Shown in pieces: positions 38,301 to 44,001 of a stretch of 44,001 bases of DNA. The position numbers and the translations under genes were made by a program. Origin of the DNA: Tenacibaculum sp. (lineage in GTDB: Bacteria > Bacteroidota > Bacteroidia > Flavobacteriales > Flavobacteriaceae); contig JAHDDQ010000014.1 in the NCBI GenBank assembly GCA_020629275.1, positions 1 through 44,001 of the forward strand, written 5' to 3'. The notes under the pieces were generated by a model. The model searched no databases. It was not told the DNA's origin and worked only from the letters and a program-made list of their open reading frames with translations. Positions within the stretch are counted from its first letter, which is position 1. Every line of letters begins with the position of its first letter.

Positions 38301-38333
38301 GAATAACGTAAGTTTTATTATTTTTTTATCCAT
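35313..38333 (-). CDS. SusC/RagA-like TonB-dependent transporter
   Basis: TonB-dependent outer-membrane importer of 1006 residues. Signal peptide about 1-23, CarboxypepD-reg-like domain (SVSGNISDQDFPLPGVNIIV), TonB-box-like region near TLDEVVILGYG, plug with SLSNADPLYIIDG and the SusC hallmark YGSRAANGVVLIKTK, then the barrel ending in FSLGVQVTF with a terminal aromatic residue. It is first in the six-gene operon. A promoter (TATATTTG) with a palindromic operator lies 110-140 bases upstream, and the GntR/LacI-type regulator gene lies beyond. It should import the substrate of the cytosolic alpha-galactosidase into the periplasm. Confidence 0.96.
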   Translation of the reverse strand: MDKKIIKLTLFTAIMCISFSTHGQSVSGNISDQDFPLPGVNIIVKGTPNGTTSDLDGNYILSKIKTGDILLFSFIGYKSQEVVYKGQNPLNIIMVEDTGTLDEVVILGYGSSSKRENTSAISTIKGKDIVSTVASNPTTALQGKLTGIQVESFGGQPGGSANVFIRGINSLSNADPLYIIDGLFVDNMDYVNPNDIEDLSVLKDAAAAAIYGSRAANGVVLIKTKHGKKNRALSVTFNSRTGVDSPSRELDFIDGQQYTNYLNQRFENDGDATRVSWNGVSTDWQKESLQAALLQEYGISISGGSENSSYFASLNYFEQDGILVGSGFRRTNARFNTAHTLGKFKITQSLGITEGRLQENNWYGFDGTTAPTIARRNSNFEGGFDGPTSDIHGPGGVNQFGLASLEDNLETTRTLFTSLKIDYELTKELTLSTNFGLDYRNRRNYQFTPTYLMTSLDPASRIDPVRNFNEFNDLTDFTTNDVNMLFEPTITYDKKFDDKHKLNVVLGHTRFIESQDSNGLYGEGTPANTIRVSSALTNVVQALGERNKAALLSYFGRLNYNYDNKYLFSATLRRDESSRFSEANRVGYFPAFSGAWNITSEDFWKLESINFLKLRVSYGELGSYPDQFYPTQAVFLANQSNTSFGGGLATGLAQTTLADENLVWETTKTFDVGIDMAFLDNKIKFTADYYTKNVEDALVPINVPSTAGVSLPVTRNAGTLVNNGFEFDLSFNESEGDFTYTIGTNFSFNLKNEAKDVPATILGPGVDEDLRVVNRTQANSPVGAFYGWVVEEKVNPTTGDFVRVDTNGDGTVDDADRTIIGDPTPDFTYGLNLSGAYKNLDISLNFNGVQGNEIYNLGRYYNILWQDGGKLSEVLNSWTPTNTDTNIPRATVADPAGNKAPSSFFVEDGSYFRLKNIELGYSFKEDKLGVDWINDLRLSFNVQNVFVITNYSGYDPDVASTNGGRANLNSGVPGLRSNVNPLLGRGLDARSYPNARTFSLGVQVTF

Positions 38334-38440
38334 AAGCTTGATATTTAGATTAGTAGTTGAATATAAATGTAGATGTTACGTTTATTAAATTTTCCATAAA
38401 AAAACTAAGATTTAAACAATCTCAGTAATTGAAATCACAA

Positions 38441-38453
38441 ACTGTACTACAGT
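38441..38453. promoter_or_regulatory. palindromic operator at the susC-operon transcription start
   Basis: ACTGTA-C-TACAGT is a perfect 6+6 inverted repeat with one central base, placed ten bases downstream of the -7 element on the minus strand, where a bound repressor would block initiation. The likely ligand is the GntR/LacI-type protein encoded just upstream. Confidence 0.65.
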
Positions 38454-38463
38454 ATGCTACAAG

Positions 38464-38493
38464 CAAATATACATTTATTTTTTACATGATTAA
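38464..38493 (-). promoter_or_regulatory. promoter of the susC-to-glycerol-enzyme operon
   Basis: On the minus strand TATATTTG (38471-38464) matches TAnnTTTG exactly, and TTA lies exactly 19 bases upstream (38493-38491) where TTG is expected. Transcription should start near 38458, leaving a leader of about 125 bases before the SusC-like ATG. Confidence 0.7.
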
Positions 38494-38556
38494 TAATTTG
38501 ATAAAAAAAAATATAAAAAATTAATGATAAAACAACTTTACATGAATTAAATTACA

Positions 38557-39573
38557 CTATAGAGAATTTCTTCGTTTTATTTCTAGTGGAATTATCTTAT
38601 GGATCTTAGATTGACTTTTGATAAGTTTTGCAGCTTCAAATCCCATTTCTTTAAAGTCTGTAGAGATTGTAGTAATACCTCCGACAATAATTTCTTTAAT
38701 TGTATTATCGTTATGCGCTAGTATTCCTATGTCTTTTCCTATTTGAAAATTTTTACTTTTACAGTCTTTAAGAATCAACCATAAATCTGAATCTTTAATC
38801 GTAAAGTACAGTGTATTGGGTCTAACTAAACCTTGTTCGTACTCTTCTTCGATCTTACTTTTAATTTTATAAACATTTACAAACCTTTCAAAAGCATTTT
38901 TTATTCCTACCGGGAAATCTGCTTTATCTGTATAGAATAAAATCACCTCATTATACTTTTTAATGGCTGGTAATAATTCTTGTAATAGTGAAAAAGTAGC
39001 TGTTTCAAATTCTTGTGAAATGAAAGAGTATTCTTTTGGTATTTCAATAAACCTATCAATGATCAACAGTTTTTCTGGAGAAAATTGCTTTAATATATCT
39101 TGAACTTCTTCACTTGGTATTGGAGCTATAACATACATACCGTATTTGCCAGAAATGGAATTAACTATATTTTTAAAAATATCAATATTATTATGATGAA
39201 AGAAGACATCTATATGATATTTATTTCCTAATTCCTTTCTAAACTTATTATAAAAATCTTCTTGAAAGGAGTGGAATGCGTATAATAAAAGTGCTACCTT
39301 CAATTTTACTTTTGTATCAGTATTTAGTACATAATATCCTTTGAAATTTTTTGATTCAATTAATCCTCTACTCTTTAAATCTTCATAGGCTCTAACTATG
39401 GTCTTTCTAGCATAACCTAATTCGTTAACCATTTTGTTTATAGAAGGTAAACGATCTCCTTTGTTTAAAACTCCTTGATTTAAAGCATTAATAACTCCTT
39501 TTACAAGTTGTTCGTGTTTGGAATGAAGACTCTCATCTTTAAGCTCTTTTATTTTATGAAATAGATTAATCAT
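38557..39573 (-). CDS. GntR-type HTH / LacI-type sensor hybrid regulator
   Basis: Winged-helix GntR DNA-binding domain at residues about 15-80 (VLNKGDRLPSINKMVNELGY, ARKTIVRAYEDLKSRGLIES), followed by a periplasmic-binding-protein-like sugar-sensing domain (KVKLKVALLLYAFHSFQEDF to the end GGITTISTDFKEMGFEAAKLI). This layout is that of Bacillus AraR. At 338 residues it is complete. It follows the Nudix-like regulator by 15 bases and precedes the SusC operon in the same direction. The palindrome at 38441-38453 is the natural operator candidate; the protein is most simply a repressor released by galactose or the intact galactoside. Confidence 0.88.
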   Translation of the reverse strand: MINLFHKIKELKDESLHSKHEQLVKGVINALNQGVLNKGDRLPSINKMVNELGYARKTIVRAYEDLKSRGLIESKNFKGYYVLNTDTKVKLKVALLLYAFHSFQEDFYNKFRKELGNKYHIDVFFHHNNIDIFKNIVNSISGKYGMYVIAPIPSEEVQDILKQFSPEKLLIIDRFIEIPKEYSFISQEFETATFSLLQELLPAIKKYNEVILFYTDKADFPVGIKNAFERFVNVYKIKSKIEEEYEQGLVRPNTLYFTIKDSDLWLILKDCKSKNFQIGKDIGILAHNDNTIKEIIVGGITTISTDFKEMGFEAAKLIKSQSKIHKIIPLEIKRRNSL

Positions 39574-39588
39574 GTAGCTTATTTAGTT

Positions 39589-40296
39589 CTAAACTTCAAA
39601 ATTAATACCTTTTGACAAGAGTTCGTTGTATTTCTTATTGTCAAATTTATAGTAAAAAGCACCTTTTTTAGAACTAGTCTTATCCTTTTCTTCAAGTTTA
39701 ATGAGCACACCAAAAGACAATACCTTTTTTCTGAAATTTCGAGAATCCATTTTTCTTTGATATATAGCTTCATATAAACTTTGCAACTGCGGAAGAGTAA
39801 ATTTTTCTGGTAACAATTCAAAACCAATAGGTTGGTATCTTGCTTTTCTTCTTAATCTAGCCATAGCATCCTTAACCATTAAATTATGATCAAGTACTAA
39901 ATCTGGAAGCTCATCAAAAGTATGCCAAGTTGCACCGTGTTTTTCTACCAAATCTTTGTCATAATCATCGATTCGTATCAACGCATACTGTCCTATTGAA
40001 ATGCATCTATACCCCAAGTCTCTGTCTACTGTATTGTATGTTTTAAGCTCTTCCATAAATACATTTTTTAAGCCTGTTGTTTCTTCTAAAACTCTGTTGG
40101 CTGCTATAGCTACACTTTCATTCAACTTAACGAAACTTCCGATTAATGAAAACTTTCCTTCATCTGGTTGAACTTTTCGCTTAAAAATTAATAACTTTAA
40201 TACACCTTCATCAAAACCAAATATAATACAATCAGTAGCTACATACATTTTATCATGCATACTGTAATAATCATTTCCCCACATACCCTTTATCAA
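39589..40296 (-). CDS. NrtR-like Nudix-related transcriptional regulator
   Basis: Residues about 15-150 form a Nudix fold and about 155-235 the winged helix found in NrtR-type regulators (GFELLPEKFTLPQLQSLYEA, then FRKKVLSFGVL). The Nudix box GSFVKLNESVAIAANRVLEE lacks two catalytic acidic positions: the Glu after the conserved Arg is Val, and the last metal-binding Glu is Thr. So hydrolase activity is unlikely. The arabinose regulator AraR of Bacteroides thetaiotaomicron is of this class and binds the sugar. It is divergent from galK across 136 bases and followed after 15 bases by the GntR/LacI-type gene. Likely a galactose-responsive regulator. Confidence 0.85.
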   Translation of the reverse strand: MIKGMWGNDYYSMHDKMYVATDCIIFGFDEGVLKLLIFKRKVQPDEGKFSLIGSFVKLNESVAIAANRVLEETTGLKNVFMEELKTYNTVDRDLGYRCISIGQYALIRIDDYDKDLVEKHGATWHTFDELPDLVLDHNLMVKDAMARLRRKARYQPIGFELLPEKFTLPQLQSLYEAIYQRKMDSRNFRKKVLSFGVLIKLEEKDKTSSKKGAFYYKFDNKKYNELLSKGINFEV

Positions 40297-40315
40297 TTTT
40301 AAATTAAGCTATTCT

Positions 40316-40331
40316 CTACTTTCAAAAGTAG
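40316..40331. promoter_or_regulatory. promoter plus palindrome of the Nudix-like regulator gene
   Basis: CTACTTT and AAAGTAG are exact 7-base inverted arms with a 2-base gap. On the minus strand the repeat contains TACTTTTG (40330-40323), an exact TAnnTTTG promoter element. A protein bound here would control the regulator gene and perhaps galK, 100 bases away. Confidence 0.55.
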
Positions 40332-40432
40332 TTAAATTTATTTTTCAGCATTGAAAAAGTTAACACAATCAAAATAAATGTATTTTTTACGTTAATTATT
40401 TTTTAAGTATATTGCACTTTTAAAAACTTAAT

Positions 40433-41581
40433 TTGAAGACACTTAATAAAACTTACTTTGAGGATTTTAAGCCTGAGTTAACGGTTACTTCTCCTGGTAG
40501 AATAAACTTTATTGGAGAACATACTGATTATAATAATGGCTTCGTTCTACCCACAGCTATCGATAAAAAAATATTCTTTTTTTTCAAAAAAAATAACACT
40601 TCAAATCACTGTAATATTTACAGTAAAAGTTATGATGCTTTTTTAAGGATAGACCTTTCTAATATTACTACTAGTGATGTAGAATGGGAGAACTTTGTAC
40701 TTGGAGTTATTAATGAATTACAACATAGAAATGCAGTTGTTACTGGCTTTGATTGCATTATCGAAAGTGAACTTCCTATGGGTGCTGGTATAAGTTCTTC
40801 CGCTGCTTTAGAATGCGGAATTGCTTTAGGCTTAAATGCATTATTTGACCTAAAATTCTCTTTACAAGAATTAATTACGCTTTCTAGAGATGCAGAGCAT
40901 AACTTTGTAGGTACCAAATGTGGCATCATGGATCAATTTGCTGTAGTTATGAGTAAGAAAGCTCATACACTTCTTATAGACTGTGAATCGTTAGCATACG
41001 AATTAATCCCGCTAACAATGCAACCATATAAAATTCTTTTATTAAATACTAATATCTCTCATAATCTAGCTACTAGTGAGTATAATAAAAGACGAAATGA
41101 ATGTGAAATAGGTCTTGAAATTATTAAGGAAAAATACCCTAATATTTCTTCTTTAAGAGAAGTTACTCAGCCTATTCTAGAAACTGTAAGACCTAATTTA
41201 AATACGACCTTATATAATAGATGCGCATATATAGTTGCAGAAAATAATCGCGTTCAACAGGCTGTTACTAGTTTGAAGAGTGGGGATCTAAAGTCTTTGG
41301 GGGATTTAATGTATGGTTCTCACGATGGCTTGAGAAATTTATACGATGTAAGCTGTGCTGAATTAGATTTTTTAGTAGACTTTTCCTTGAAACACGAATA
41401 TGTTTTAGGTGCTCGTATGATGGGTGGTGGCTTTGGAGGTTGTACCATAAATATAATACACGGAAATAATATTAATTCATATGTTGAAAAAATATCCTAC
41501 GCTTATAAAAAAGAATTCAAGATAGACTTATCAGCGATAGAAGTAAGTCCAAGTGATGGCACTAGCATCATTTATCATTGA
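40433..41581 (+). CDS. galK: galactokinase
   Basis: GHMP kinase that phosphorylates alpha-D-galactose to galactose 1-phosphate, first step of the Leloir pathway, cytoplasmic. Visible are the galactokinase signature PGRINFIGEHTDYNNGFVLP, the ATP-loop motif ELPMGAGISSSAALE, the GTKCGIMDQFAVV segment with the catalytic Asp, and the C-terminal GARMMGGGFGGCTINI. Length of 382 residues is normal. The start is TTG at 40433; no upstream ATG is in frame. It leads galK-galE-galT and is divergent from the Nudix-like regulator. Confidence 0.97.
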   Translation: MKTLNKTYFEDFKPELTVTSPGRINFIGEHTDYNNGFVLPTAIDKKIFFFFKKNNTSNHCNIYSKSYDAFLRIDLSNITTSDVEWENFVLGVINELQHRNAVVTGFDCIIESELPMGAGISSSAALECGIALGLNALFDLKFSLQELITLSRDAEHNFVGTKCGIMDQFAVVMSKKAHTLLIDCESLAYELIPLTMQPYKILLLNTNISHNLATSEYNKRRNECEIGLEIIKEKYPNISSLREVTQPILETVRPNLNTTLYNRCAYIVAENNRVQQAVTSLKSGDLKSLGDLMYGSHDGLRNLYDVSCAELDFLVDFSLKHEYVLGARMMGGGFGGCTINIIHGNNINSYVEKISYAYKKEFKIDLSAIEVSPSDGTSIIYH

Positions 41582-41608
41582 TAAAATAAGAAATTAAAAA
41601 ATTAACTT

Positions 41609-42637
41609 ATGTCACAAAAAATAATTGTTACTGGTGGTTGTGGATATATTGGTTCACACACAGTCGTAACACTAATTTCAAATAATTACGATGTCGTTAT
41701 TATTGATAATCTATCTAACTCTAATAAAAAAACTTTAGAGCGGATAACCAAAATAACAGGGACCAGTCCTCATTTTGAACATATTGATCTTAAAAATCCT
41801 GAACAAACAAAATCTGTATTTAAAAAACATAATGATGCTGTTGCTGTTATTCATTTTGCTGCATATAAAGCTGTTGCCGAATCAGTAGAAAAACCATTAA
41901 TGTATTACAGAAATAACTTATTATCTTTAATTAATACGCTTGAATTTCAAATCGAAGAAGGTATAAGCAATTTTATTTTTTCTTCTTCCGCAACGGTGTA
42001 CGGAGCTCCTGAAACCTTACCAATAACAGAGGAAAATAAAGTACAACGCCCATTTTCGCCTTACGGAAATACAAAAAAAATAGCAGAGGAGGTCTTAGAA
42101 GATCTAGTAAAAACATCTTCTAATTTAGCTGCAATATCATTACGCTATTTTAACCCAATAGGTGCGCATAAATCTGGTTTTCTAGGAGAATTACCTAATG
42201 GAATTCCGAATAACCTAATGCCTTACATTACGCAAACTGCTGCAGGAATTAGAAAAGAATTACAAGTTTTCGGAAACGATTATCCTACTAAGGATGGTAC
42301 TCCAGTTAGAGATTATATACACGTTGTAGATTTGGCTGAAGCACACTTAAAAGCGCTGCAAAGACTCTTAAATAAGGAACAAGATAAACCTTTAGAAGTT
42401 TATAATCTAGGAACTGGAAACGGGTATTCTGTTCTAGAAATTATTAAATCTTTTGAGAGAACAACCAATACTACTTTAAATTATAAAATAGTAGACAGAA
42501 GACCTGGTGATGTAGAAACATTATACGCTGATACTTCTTTAGCTGAAAAAAAATTGAATTGGAAAGCTAAACGCGATATTGATGATATGATAGCATCTTC
42601 ATGGAAATGGGAAGAAAATTTAAAAAATGAACAATAG
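41609..42637 (+). CDS. galE: UDP-glucose 4-epimerase
   Basis: NAD-dependent short-chain dehydrogenase fold enzyme interconverting UDP-galactose and UDP-glucose. Rossmann motif VTGGCGYIGSHTVVTL at the N-terminus, VIHFAAYKAVAES, catalytic Ser/Tyr-Lys in SSSATVYG and YGNTKKIAE, and the GalE-type substrate loop RYFNPIGAHKSGFLGE plus VRDYIHVVDLAEAH. Length of 342 residues is normal. It starts 27 bases after galK and ends 11 bases before galT, so it belongs to the Leloir operon. Confidence 0.97.
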   Translation: MSQKIIVTGGCGYIGSHTVVTLISNNYDVVIIDNLSNSNKKTLERITKITGTSPHFEHIDLKNPEQTKSVFKKHNDAVAVIHFAAYKAVAESVEKPLMYYRNNLLSLINTLEFQIEEGISNFIFSSSATVYGAPETLPITEENKVQRPFSPYGNTKKIAEEVLEDLVKTSSNLAAISLRYFNPIGAHKSGFLGELPNGIPNNLMPYITQTAAGIRKELQVFGNDYPTKDGTPVRDYIHVVDLAEAHLKALQRLLNKEQDKPLEVYNLGTGNGYSVLEIIKSFERTTNTTLNYKIVDRRPGDVETLYADTSLAEKKLNWKAKRDIDDMIASSWKWEENLKNEQ

Positions 42638-42648
42638 TATTAGAAACA

Positions 42649-43662
42649 ATGGATATTTTTAAGGAACCTCATATTAGAAAAAATATTTTAACTGGTGAAG
42701 AAGTTTTAGTTTCGCCACACAGAACAAAACGACCTTGGCAAGGTAAAGTTGAAGATCAAGTTCCTGAAAATATAGTAAAATACGATCCTACTTGTTACTT
42801 ATGTCCTAACAACGAACGCGCTAGTAAAGATATAAATCCAAACTACAAAACTACCTTTGTCTTTAAAAATGATTATGCCGCTCTAAAAGAGGAAACAGAG
42901 CCTTTGATTTATTCAAATGGTTTATTAGAAGCTAAGGGAGAACAAGGAATTTGCAAGGTGGTTTGTTTTTCTCCTGATCATTCGCTAACACTAGCCAAAA
43001 TGGCTATTCCTGATATTGAAAAAGTCGTAGAGACTTGGCAATACGAGTATAAAGAATTGTCAAAACTCTCTTACATAAACAATATCCAAATCTTTGAAAA
43101 TCGTGGAGAAACTATGGGATGTAGTAATCCACACCCGCATGGTCAAATTTGGGCACAAAATTCAATCCCTGTAGAAATATCAAAAAAATCAAAAAACTTT
43201 AAAGAATTTTACTCTTCTAATAAGAAAACCTTATTGGAGGCTTACTTACAACAAGAACTTGAGCTAGATGAACGTGTTGTTTATACCAACGAAAATTTTG
43301 TAGTACTAGTTCCTTTCTGGGCTGTTTGGCCTTTTGAAACTATGATTATCCCTAGAAATAATCATAAAAATATTCTTAATTTATCCAAAGAAGAACGTAA
43401 AGACTTTGCAGATTCAATAAAAGCCATCACTAGTACATACGATAAAGTTTTCAACGTATCTTTTCCATATTCTTCTGGTATTCATCAAGCCCCAACAAAT
43501 AACGAAGACAATTTAGGATGGCATTGGCATATGAGTTTTTATCCACCTCTACTTAGGTCTGCTACTGTTAAAAAATTTATGGTTGGCTACGAAATGTTTG
43601 CTATGCCACAACGAGATATAACGGCAGAAAAGGCTGCACAAATGCTTAAAAAACTGTATTAA
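42649..43662 (+). CDS. galT: galactose-1-phosphate uridylyltransferase
   Basis: Histidine-triad-fold transferase exchanging UMP between UDP-glucose and galactose 1-phosphate. Marks are LVSPHRTKRPWQG near residue 22, the zinc-site CYLCPNN, ENRGETMGCSNPHPHGQIWA with the active-site His-Pro-His, and LGWHWHMSFYPPLLRS near the C-terminus. Length of 337 residues is normal. It completes the Leloir set with galK and galE and is followed after 43 bases by a LacI-type regulator gene on the same strand. Confidence 0.97.
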   Translation: MDIFKEPHIRKNILTGEEVLVSPHRTKRPWQGKVEDQVPENIVKYDPTCYLCPNNERASKDINPNYKTTFVFKNDYAALKEETEPLIYSNGLLEAKGEQGICKVVCFSPDHSLTLAKMAIPDIEKVVETWQYEYKELSKLSYINNIQIFENRGETMGCSNPHPHGQIWAQNSIPVEISKKSKNFKEFYSSNKKTLLEAYLQQELELDERVVYTNENFVVLVPFWAVWPFETMIIPRNNHKNILNLSKEERKDFADSIKAITSTYDKVFNVSFPYSSGIHQAPTNNEDNLGWHWHMSFYPPLLRSATVKKFMVGYEMFAMPQRDITAEKAAQMLKKLY

Positions 43663-43705
43663 AAGTTTTTTAACTCGGTATTTCTAAAATTTAAAGATTC
43701 ATCTT

Positions 43706-44001
43706 ATGCACAACCAAGTTACATTAAAAGATATTGCAAATATTTTGAACGTTTCTATTTCTACGGTATCTAAAGCTCTGAATGATAGCTATGAAATTAG
43801 CGACCAAACCAAAAACAATGTCCTTAAAATAGTTGAATCTTTAAATTATATCCCCAATGATAGTGCAAGAAGCTTAAAGTCTAACACAACAAAAAGAATA
43901 GGTGTAATTATTCCAAATATAGAAAGTGATTTTTTCGCAAAAGTAATCAGAGCTATAGAAAATGAAGCCGCAAAAAAAAACTACAAGGTTATTATTTGTT
44001 T
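43706..44001 (+). CDS. LacI/GalR family regulator, N-terminal part (runs off the window)
   Basis: The first 98 codons are visible from the ATG at 43706. Residues about 5-55 are the LacI helix-turn-helix (VTLKDIANILNVSISTVSKA, LNDSYEISDQTKNNV) followed by the hinge (NYIPNDSARSLKS) and the start of the sugar-binding domain (KRIGVIIPNIESDFFAKVIR). It lies 43 bases behind galT with no clear terminator, so it may be co-transcribed. It would be the third regulator of a different type around this galactose locus. Completeness cannot be judged. Confidence 0.9.
   Translation, partial: MHNQVTLKDIANILNVSISTVSKALNDSYEISDQTKNNVLKIVESLNYIPNDSARSLKSNTTKRIGVIIPNIESDFFAKVIRAIENEAAKKNYKVIIC

Noticed and set aside
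39589..40296. ADP-ribose or nucleotide Nudix hydrolase
   Set aside because: Two acidic residues of the Nudix box are replaced (Val, Thr), and a NrtR-type winged helix follows; regulator is the better call.
1..44001. CRISPR arrays, tRNA or rRNA genes, insertion sequences
   Set aside because: No spaced direct repeats, cloverleaf-like segments, rRNA-like stretches or transposase motifs were noticed on either strand.

Overview
The window is AT-rich (roughly one third G+C by eye). It carries hallmarks of a Flavobacteriaceae-type Bacteroidota: a SusC/SusD pair, a VCBS/ASPIC lipoprotein, a membrane-anchored TPR-AraC regulator, 'grasp-with-spasm' peptide maturases, promoter elements of the TAnnTTTG type and very few Shine-Dalgarno sequences. 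The substrate logic suggests a marine, probably alga-associated species; I cannot name the genus.

Layout. (1) 1-3544: tail of an RND efflux permease broken by three single-base lesions, then an intact TolC-like channel. (2) 3655-6831: a minus-strand glutathione peroxidase, then a TetR - nitroreductase - Fe-alcohol dehydrogenase operon with a perfect 14-bp palindrome at its promoter and a strong terminator. (3) 6976-20450: a RiPP island. On the minus strand lies a grasp-with-spasm operon (precursor, ATP-grasp ligase, 66-aa unknown, SPASM protein, C39-peptidase ABC exporter, HlyD adaptor). Next to it is a lanthipeptide-like unit: a minus-strand outer-membrane barrel, divergent from a split LanB dehydratase, a TPR-AraC membrane regulator and a 48-aa GG-leader precursor with no cysteine. 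A 22-base element containing a palindrome is shared by the barrel/LanB promoter region and the precursor promoter. No LanC cyclase or second exporter is visible. (4) 20665-23462: a divergent photolyase/cryptochrome and a convergent vanadium-haloperoxidase-like lipoprotein. (5) 23573-38333, minus strand: a six-gene operon of SusC, SusD, VCBS lipoprotein, cytoplasmic GH36 alpha-galactosidase, SSS symporter, and a single protein fusing glycerol kinase to glycerol-3-phosphate dehydrogenase. (6) 38557-44001: a GntR/LacI-type hybrid regulator, a NrtR-like degenerate Nudix regulator, divergent galK-galE-galT, and the start of a LacI regulator.

How it fits together. Regions 5 and 6 look like one pathway: uptake of an alpha-galactosyl-glycerol (best candidate floridoside, the red-algal osmolyte), cytosolic cleavage to galactose and glycerol, the Leloir pathway for galactose, and a fused GlpK-GlpD enzyme for glycerol. 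No glycerol facilitator gene is seen, as expected if glycerol is made inside the cell. Region 3 looks like two peptide-modification pathways sharing one leader-cleaving exporter, the lanthipeptide half being controlled by the TPR-AraC protein through the shared palindrome.

No gene-free stretch exceeds about 260 bases. I saw no rRNA, tRNA, CRISPR array, insertion sequence or transposase.
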